From Sphingopyxis sp. (GTDB taxonomy: Bacteria > Pseudomonadota > Alphaproteobacteria > Sphingomonadales > Sphingomonadaceae), in NCBI RefSeq assembly GCF_019459305.1, contig NZ_JAIBES010000103.1:1-40379 (forward strand): 40,379 bases of DNA. The letters run 5' to 3'. Made by a program: the position numbers and the translations under genes. Positions 34,595-40,379 of this stretch are shown one piece after another; position 1 is the first letter of the stretch; every line of letters begins with the position of its first letter. Below the pieces are notes generated by a model. The model had not been told where the DNA came from, did no database searches, and saw nothing but the letters and a program-made list of their open reading frames with translations.

Positions 34595-35200
34595 TCACCG
34601 AAAGAAACAATTCACCCCTGCGAACAGTGCATCGATCTTTGCCGCGTCGCCCGGCGCAGCGAACATACCGCCGACGACATGCTCGCCGGTGCCGATGCTG
34701 AATTCCTCGCCCAGCGAGCTGTCCTCGACGGCGATGATCGACACCGACTCGCCCGCCTTGGCGCGCGTGGTGCCGATAGCGATGCCGCTCGCCGTCGAAT
34801 AGGCGGCGGCGCCGGGTTCGTTGCCGAGGAACCAACCGACGAATTTGTCGTCCTGGAAATTCAGCGTCATCGCGTCATAGCGGGTGAATTGCATCGGGCC
34901 GGCGCCGCATTCGTCGTTGGTGCTGCGATCGTCTTCCTTGCCCGCAACATTCGCCAGCGCCGCCTCGGCCTGCGCGCGCGGGACGCCGAAAGCGAGCAGG
35001 CTGGCCTTGCCGCTGGTCTTGTCGATAAAGCGCAGCCCCTCGCCATCAAGGCTGACCGCGGTGGTTGCGGCGGCGGGGCCGTCAGCTTTCGCTTCGGGGA
35101 CCGGGGGCGCGGTGATCTCGGTCGGGGCTGGCACTTTTTCGGGGGCCGGTTTGCACGCGGCGAGCAGTGCCACCATCGCGAGGGCCGTCATGTTACGCAT
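34595..35200 (-). CDS. Putative lipoprotein of unknown function
   Basis: The 201-residue product has a lipoprotein signal: MRNMTALAMVALLAAC with lipobox L-A-A-C and Cys16 as the lipidation site. A Pro/Ala/Lys-rich linker follows, then a globular part (GLRFIDKTSGKASLLAFGVPRAQAEAALANVAG.., then MTLNFQDDKFVGWFLGN). Later cysteines (DECGAG and VNCFFR) may pair. The family is not recognised. It starts 3 bases after the DUF2238 stop, so the two are probably one transcript. Confidence 0.8.
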   Translation of the reverse strand: MRNMTALAMVALLAACKPAPEKVPAPTEITAPPVPEAKADGPAAATTAVSLDGEGLRFIDKTSGKASLLAFGVPRAQAEAALANVAGKEDDRSTNDECGAGPMQFTRYDAMTLNFQDDKFVGWFLGNEPGAAAYSTASGIAIGTTRAKAGESVSIIAVEDSSLGEEFSIGTGEHVVGGMFAAPGDAAKIDALFAGVNCFFR

Positions 35201-35203
35201 CGC

Positions 35204-35824
35204 CTATCTCCTCCGCTGAACCGGCAGCACCAATATCGCACCCAGCGCCGCCAGCGCCATATCCTTTTGCGCGTCCCAGATGTCGCCCTGCTGGCCATTG
35301 TAGCGGTCGGCAGTCTCGCCCGCGGCGACGATGGTCAGCAGCCATTCGAAGATTTCGTAAAGGCAGGAAGTGGCCAAGACCCAACCCAGCACGGTTAACG
35401 CGGTGCCGCGCTTGCCGAACCCGCCCGACCGCCGCGCGACCTGCGCCACCGGGATGACCGACAGCGCGCCAAAGGCGAAATGGACGAGGCGGTCATAATG
35501 GTTGCGGGTCCAGCCGAAGGCGTCGGACAGGCTGGTGCCGGTCAATGCCCGCGACCAGGCGTCGTAGGGGACGCTGCTGTAGGCATAGCGGCCGCCAAGG
35601 ATGTGGAGCGCCATGAAGGCGACGATGCAAGCAACTGCGGGGGTGGATAGCGGCCAGCGGCGGAGCAGCGCGGGGGCGGCGACGAGCAGCGCCATTGTCG
35701 GGATATGCTGGAGTAGCGCGATCTCGGGATAGGGTTGCTCGATTTGCGCGAGCAGCAGCAGGATAAGGAGGACACCGAGCAGGCGGCGCTGGGCGGGCTG
35801 GGTCGTGGAAGCGGCTTCGGTCAT
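35204..35824 (-). CDS. DUF2238 (YjdF-like) integral membrane protein
   Basis: The 206-residue protein has about six membrane helices. It carries the conserved marks of this family: HILGGRYAYSSVPYD, YDRLVHFAFGALS, CLYEIFEWL and NGQQGDIWDAQKDMALAALGA. The invariant His, Glu and Asp residues near the membrane suggest a metal or catalytic centre, but the biochemical role is unknown. It is followed after 3 bases by the lipoprotein gene. A family D inverted repeat lies just upstream of its start. Confidence 0.9.
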   Translation of the reverse strand: MTEAASTTQPAQRRLLGVLLILLLLAQIEQPYPEIALLQHIPTMALLVAAPALLRRWPLSTPAVACIVAFMALHILGGRYAYSSVPYDAWSRALTGTSLSDAFGWTRNHYDRLVHFAFGALSVIPVAQVARRSGGFGKRGTALTVLGWVLATSCLYEIFEWLLTIVAAGETADRYNGQQGDIWDAQKDMALAALGAILVLPVQRRR

Positions 35825-35837
35825 CCCGTCCCCCTAT

Positions 35838-35917
35838 CCGTTCGTGTCGAGCGAAGTCGAGACACCGTCAAGACTAGCACGAACGAGGCGCATCTCGACT
35901 TCGCTCGATGCAAACGG
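35838..35917. repeat. Intergenic inverted repeat, family D, copy 1
   Basis: Left arm 35838-35865 (TCGAGCGAAGTCGAGACAC) and right arm about 35890-35917 pair with about five mismatches over 28 positions. The same core occurs at 36744-36832 on the other side of the dimethylargininase gene. The core is one I recall as frequent in sphingomonad genomes. Confidence 0.75.
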
Positions 35918-35949
35918 AATTTGAGAGCTGAGCAAGAGTTTGTCGGCGG

Positions 35950-36732
35950 TCACCAGCGCAGCGACATGCAGCTGAGCCCGGCATCGATGCGCGCTATCTG
36001 GTTGGTCGGGAGCGGACGGCAATCGATGCCGCGCGCGGTGAGCATCGCGCGCGTCGCGCGCCAGCGGTCGCCGACGAGAACGGTGTTGCAGACGCGCAGG
36101 ATATTGGCGGCGGGGTTTTCGCCAAGCGGGGTGAGCACGACTTCGAGCCCGGCGAATTGCGGGCAGCTCGCCAGTTCGGGGACCGCGAGGATCGTGTTTG
36201 CGTCGATCAGGCCGCAGCCGGTCTTGAAGTGGAGGACGCCGGGCGGTGTTTCGGCGATTTCGGCGCGGTAGTCGAGCGTTTCGAGCAGCTTTGCCAGTTC
36301 GGTCGCGCCCGAGCGGTCGGTGCGGTCGGACAGGCCGATGATTACCCGGTCGGCGAGGCGCAGCACGTCGCCGCCGTCGGCGTAGCCGGGGCCGGTCATT
36401 TCAAGCAGCTGTGCGTGATGGAAGGCGAGCGCGGCGCGGATATGCGCGACCTCGCCTGCGCGAGTCGGCGCACCGGGGCGGAGCAGGATCGCGCCCTCCG
36501 GAAAAGTCAGCGCGACGTCTTCGGTGAAGAGCGCGTCGGGGAAGTCATCGAGCGGCGGGAGGACGTCGACGGTCAGGCCGAGGTCGCGCAGCGTCGCTAC
36601 ATAGGCGGCATGCTCGGCGGCGAGACCCGCGAAATCGGGATCGGGGCCGCCGTCGGCACGGATGCCGTGGCTCGCCGACGGGGCGGGGGCGCGGCAGAGC
36701 GCGTGGGTGAAGATGTAGGGGTCAGAATTCAT
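35950..36732 (-). CDS. Dimethylargininase (DDAH) / arginine deiminase-superfamily protein
   Basis: This enzyme family hydrolyses methylated arginine to citrulline and methylamines through a Cys-His dyad. The 260-residue length fits bacterial DDAH. Substrate and catalytic marks are DFPDALFTEDVAL, the GYADGGDVLRL segment, His168 in VLHFKTGC and Cys255 in DAGLSCMSLRW at the extreme C-terminus. Both dyad residues are present, so it should be active; whether methylarginine or arginine is the true substrate is open. Family D inverted repeats flank the gene on both sides. Confidence 0.88.
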   Translation of the reverse strand: MNSDPYIFTHALCRAPAPSASHGIRADGGPDPDFAGLAAEHAAYVATLRDLGLTVDVLPPLDDFPDALFTEDVALTFPEGAILLRPGAPTRAGEVAHIRAALAFHHAQLLEMTGPGYADGGDVLRLADRVIIGLSDRTDRSGATELAKLLETLDYRAEIAETPPGVLHFKTGCGLIDANTILAVPELASCPQFAGLEVVLTPLGENPAANILRVCNTVLVGDRWRATRAMLTARGIDCRPLPTNQIARIDAGLSCMSLRW

Positions 36733-36743
36733 CTGCCTCCCTT

Positions 36744-36832
36744 ATTCGTTCGCATCGAGCGAAGTCGAGATGCCGCGAGGGCGCGCACCGACGATGGGTG
36801 TCTCGACTGCGCTCGACACGAATGGAATTCGG
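36744..36832. repeat. Intergenic inverted repeat, family D, copy 2
   Basis: ATTCGTTCGCATCGAGCGAAG (part, from 36744) with AGTCGAGATG pairs with GTGTCTCGACTGCGCTCGACACGAAT near 36799-36824. The TCGAGCGAAGTCGAGA core is shared with 35838-35917. It lies between asd and the dimethylargininase gene. Confidence 0.75.
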
Positions 36833-36841
36833 AAGGCGGGA

Positions 36842-37867
<1,026 letters not shown>

Positions 37868-37904
37868 GATGAAATCCCGTTCTGAAGATGATGTGCTGAA
37901 ACGA

Positions 37905-37944
37905 AAAACGACCGGTTCTGCGCTTTGGCGGAACCGGTCGTTTT
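37905..37944. terminator. Terminator-like perfect inverted repeat between rplS and asd
   Basis: AAAACGACCGGTTC (37905-37918) and GAACCGGTCGTTTT (37931-37944) form a perfect 14-bp stem around a 12-nt loop. On the minus strand it ends in TTTT then TCG, matching a rho-independent terminator for trmD-rplS. Confidence 0.85.
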
Positions 37945-37981
37945 GGAAAGCTGTTTTCGCTTGGGGTTGGGAAAGTCTCCC

Positions 37982-38359
37982 TTAGCCCTCGCTGGCTTCC
38001 GGCCGGTAGTCGCGGCGCTCCGCAATACGCGCCGATTTACCAGTGCGGCCACGAAGATAATAAAGCTTCGCACGACGCACGGCACCCTTGCGGATGACAG
38101 TAATGCTGTCGAGGTTGGGCGAGTACAGCGGGAACACGCGCTCGACACCTTCGCCGAACGACATTTTGCGCACGGTGAAGTTGGAGCCCATGCCCTTGTT
38201 CGAGCGCGCGATGCACACGCCTTCGAAATTCTGGACGCGGGTGCGTTCGCCTTCGACCACTTTCACGCCGACTTTCAGCGTGTCGCCGGGGCGGAAGGTC
38301 GGAATGGTCTTTGCCGCTTTGGCAATTTCTTCGGCTTCGATCGTCTGGATGAGGTTCAT
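37982..38359 (-). CDS. rplS: 50S ribosomal protein L19
   Basis: L19 sits at the interface of the ribosomal subunits. The 125-residue protein matches the family: [64 protein letters not shown] and the basic [19 protein letters not shown] short C-terminal tail ([11 protein letters not shown]) extends past the core. The start ATG 38359 lies 4 bases after the trmD stop, the standard trmD-rplS pairing. Confidence 0.98.
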   Translation of the reverse strand: MNLIQTIEAEEIAKAAKTIPTFRPGDTLKVGVKVVEGERTRVQNFEGVCIARSNKGMGSNFTVRKMSFGEGVERVFPLYSPNLDSITVIRKGAVRRAKLYYLRGRTGKSARIAERRDYRPEASEG

Positions 38360-38363
38360 GCCT

Positions 38364-39101
38364 CTAGTCCTTTTCTTTTCGCCGCGCGCCAGAGGCAGGT
38401 CGGGCCCGAGCATCGATATGACGCTCCCAAAGGTCCGGCCTGCGTAACCGTGTGTGATCTTCCGCCTGTTGTTTCCGCCAGGCCGCGATCTTCGCATGAT
38501 CCCCCGATCGCAGCACTTCGGGGATCGTGCGCCCTTCCCATTCGACGGGCCGGGTATAGTGCGGATATTCGAGCAAGCCGTTTTCAAACGACTCATCGTC
38601 CCCGCTAGAAGCCGCGCCCATTACGCCGGGAAGCAGCCGAATGCAAGCGTCGAGCAGCAACAGCGCCCCTATCTCGCCGCCCGACAGGATGATGTCGCCC
38701 ATCGACACCTGTTCGACCGGCCGCGCGTCGAAGATGCGTTCGTCGAAACCCTCGAACCGGCCGCAGAGGATGATCACCCCCGGCCCCACCGCGAGGTCGC
38801 GCACGCGGCGCTGGGTGATCGGCGTGCCGCGGGGGGTCATGGCGAGGATCGGGAGGCCCGGATGCGCCGCGACCGCATGGTCGAGCGCCGCCGCCAGCAC
38901 ATCGGCCTTGAGCACCATCCCCGCTCCGCCGCCCGCGGGCGTGTCGTCGACGGTGCGGTGCTTGTCGGTCGCAAAATCGCGGATCTGCACTGGCGCGCAC
39001 GCCCACGTCCCGCTCTCGAGCGCGCGCCCCGCCATGCTGTGTCCCAGCGGGCCAGGGAAGATATCGGGATAAAGGGTTAGGGGGACGGCAGTGAAGGTCA
39101 T
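38364..39101 (-). CDS. trmD: tRNA (guanine-N1)-methyltransferase TrmD
   Basis: TrmD methylates G37 of tRNAs with SAM and prevents +1 frameshifting; it is usually essential. The 245-residue product has the knotted SPOUT fold marks: [63 protein letters not shown] and [25 protein letters not shown] 39101 overlaps the LysR stop as ATGA. rimM and rpsP, which usually precede trmD, are not upstream here; a LysR gene takes their place. Confidence 0.97.
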   Translation of the reverse strand: MTFTAVPLTLYPDIFPGPLGHSMAGRALESGTWACAPVQIRDFATDKHRTVDDTPAGGGAGMVLKADVLAAALDHAVAAHPGLPILAMTPRGTPITQRRVRDLAVGPGVIILCGRFEGFDERIFDARPVEQVSMGDIILSGGEIGALLLLDACIRLLPGVMGAASSGDDESFENGLLEYPHYTRPVEWEGRTIPEVLRSGDHAKIAAWRKQQAEDHTRLRRPDLWERHIDARARPASGARRKEKD

Positions 39102-40018
39102 GGCAGCGGATGCCATAGCGCCTCGGGCAACAGATGACGATCCTTCGCGAGTTCGGCGCGCAGCCATTCGCGGAAGCGTTCGATCTTGCGGACGCCGACG
39201 CGGTTTTCGCGGTGGACAAGATAATGCGCGGTGCCGGGCTGAAAGAGCGTGTCGAACGGCTGGACCAGTCGCCCGGCGTCGAGTTCGGCGCGCCACAGCA
39301 GCGGCGTCATCATTGCGATACCGTAACCGCTCTGCACCGCGCTCGCCTCCTGCAACTGGCTGTCGAGTTCGATGCCGCTGCGCTGAGGCGGCGGCACGGT
39401 GGCGACGCCCGCGGCGGCGAACCAGCCCGCCCACCAGGGGTCGTTGGGCGCCAGTCGGTCGACGTTCAGCAAATCGGCGGGCGACGCGATGTGATTGACG
39501 TCGAGAAAGCCAGGCGCGCAGATCGGCGTCACATGGCTGCGGTAGAGAAAATCGGCGCGCAGCCCGGACCATCCGCCAAGGCCCACCCGAATTGCGACAT
39601 CGACATTGGTGGCGTTGAAATCGACCAAATCGTTGTTCATCAGCATGCGCACTGCAAGGTCGGGATAGGCCAGCTGGAACCCGCCGATCCGCGCGCTGAG
39701 CCAAGTGCCGCCAAAGGTCGTCATCGCGCTGATCGTCAGCACATCGGCCTCGTCATTGCCTAGCGCGGCAAACGCGTCGCCCATCGCGCCAAAGGCGCCG
39801 GAGATTGCAGGAAGCAGCCGCTGGCCGGTTTCGGACAGCCGCACCCGCCCCTTTTCGCGCACGAACAAGGCACGGCCAAGCCGGTCCTCCAATTGGCGCA
39901 CCTGATAACTGACTGCCGCCTGCGTCAGCCCCAGCTCTTCGGCGGCGCGCGAGAAATTCTGCAGGCGTCCGGCAGCTTCGAAGGTCCGGATCGCGGCGAG
40001 GGGCGGTAGCTTCGGCAT
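39098..40018 (-). CDS. LysR-family transcriptional regulator, GcvA-like
   Basis: The 306-residue regulator has an N-terminal winged helix ([63 protein letters not shown]) and a periplasmic-binding-like effector domain. The latter opens with [32 protein letters not shown] and shows [20 protein letters not shown]. These resemble the GcvA group, whose name-giving member controls glycine cleavage, but targets here are unknown. ATG 40018 has no ribosome site; TTGCGT (40054-40049) and TTATAT (40031-40026) with 17-bp spacing would start the mRNA at or next to it. The stop overlaps trmD. Confidence 0.93.
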   Translation of the reverse strand: MPKLPPLAAIRTFEAAGRLQNFSRAAEELGLTQAAVSYQVRQLEDRLGRALFVREKGRVRLSETGQRLLPAISGAFGAMGDAFAALGNDEADVLTISAMTTFGGTWLSARIGGFQLAYPDLAVRMLMNNDLVDFNATNVDVAIRVGLGGWSGLRADFLYRSHVTPICAPGFLDVNHIASPADLLNVDRLAPNDPWWAGWFAAAGVATVPPPQRSGIELDSQLQEASAVQSGYGIAMMTPLLWRAELDAGRLVQPFDTLFQPGTAHYLVHRENRVGVRKIERFREWLRAELAKDRHLLPEALWHPLP

Positions 40019-40121
40019 CGCCACTATATAAGCTGACCTTATGATATGACGCAAAGCTTTTGTTGGCGGACCGCAACGCGAAGGCGCATCTGGCAACCAT
40101 TGGACCAGCAGGAGACGTGTG
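40019..40121. promoter_or_regulatory. LysR promoter region with T-N11-A site
   Basis: Minus-strand promoter TTGCGT-17-TTATAT (40054-40026). ATAAG-CTGAC-CTTAT at 40028-40042 is a perfect 5-bp dyad containing the LysR-type T-N11-A pattern and overlaps the -10, as expected for self-repression. The plus-strand small gene starts at 40122. Confidence 0.5.
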
Positions 40122-40301
40122 ATGAAGGACGAACTTTGGATGCGGACGTGGGACGACGGCCGTCCCCGTTTCAGCGATGATTTGCACGATGGTCTGTTAT
40201 GGCTGGTCGCCCGATTCCGGCGTATCGGAGGCCGGGTGATGCGGCGCACCACCACCGTGGAATCGACCCCCGCACCGGTGCCGCGGCCCGATGCAGCCTG
40301 A
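40122..40301 (+). CDS. Small protein of unknown function, divergent from lysR
   Basis: This 59-residue frame begins with ATG 40122, with AGGAG (40110-40114) at 7 bases, better than most starts in this window. The product (MKDELWMRTWDDGRPRFSDDLHDGLLWLVARFRRIGGR..) has an acidic start, a probable amphipathic helix in the middle and a Thr/Pro-rich tail. No family is recognised. The divergent layout with a LysR gene suggests it could be a target of that regulator. Confidence 0.5.
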   Translation: MKDELWMRTWDDGRPRFSDDLHDGLLWLVARFRRIGGRVMRRTTTVESTPAPVPRPDAA

Positions 40302-40379
40302 CCATTTAGCACAAGGCTGGTTAATGGCAGGATCGTCCAAACCATAGCCGCGAGCTGGTCGAAGGGAGTCCCGCCCCCT

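Overview
The window is high-GC DNA with many short ATGA/TGATG gene overlaps, a large TonB-dependent receptor and an alphaproteobacterial cell-cycle gene (divL). Gene content and order suggest Alphaproteobacteria, most likely Sphingomonadaceae and perhaps Sphingopyxis. That placement is inferred from protein character, not from any search. No rRNA, tRNA, CRISPR array, prophage or transposase gene was seen. I did not find a clear new defence or biosynthetic system; the interest lies in regulation, gene order and repeats.

Layout. (1) 120-1346 argJ (+), facing trxA across a strong bidirectional terminator. (2) 1427-13040, a minus-strand block read divL > tsaE > amgK > murU > addB > addA > trxA. 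It joins cell-cycle signalling, tRNA t6A modification, peptidoglycan recycling and RecBCD-like break repair, with overlapping starts and stops in the middle. (3) 13370-18331, a TonB-dependent receptor followed, after a terminator, by a TPR-sulfotransferase. (4) 18374-23599, ahcY, a small secreted TPR protein, yqgE, a Prx5-type peroxiredoxin and AMP nucleosidase. (5) 23713-25513, a secreted protein of unknown role, then a divergent SRPBCC/ArsR pair sharing a palindromic operator. (6) 25515-29715, a minus-strand run of HCCA-isomerase-like protein, alpha/beta hydrolase, M2 peptidyl-dipeptidase and a secreted protein that looks frameshifted. Divergent from it is marR-emrA-emrB (29858-33135). (7) 33369-40301, an orphan TonB-like protein, a lipoprotein, a DUF2238 membrane protein, a dimethylargininase-like enzyme, asd, rplS and trmD. 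A GcvA-like LysR gene overlaps trmD by ATGA, and a small protein gene diverges from it.

Cross-cutting patterns. The three regulator genes (arsR, marR, lysR) lack Shine-Dalgarno sequences and have -10-like elements ending about 6-8 nt before the ATG, so all three may make leaderless mRNAs; each also has an inverted repeat over its promoter. At least six kinds of 60-140 bp inverted-repeat element fill many non-promoter gaps. Four kinds occur twice in the window, and one sits between emrA and emrB. The divL product has tyrosine where histidine kinases carry their phospho-accepting histidine.

Limits: everything was read by eye. Family assignments rest on motifs, length and context, and promoter and operator calls are matches to consensus only.
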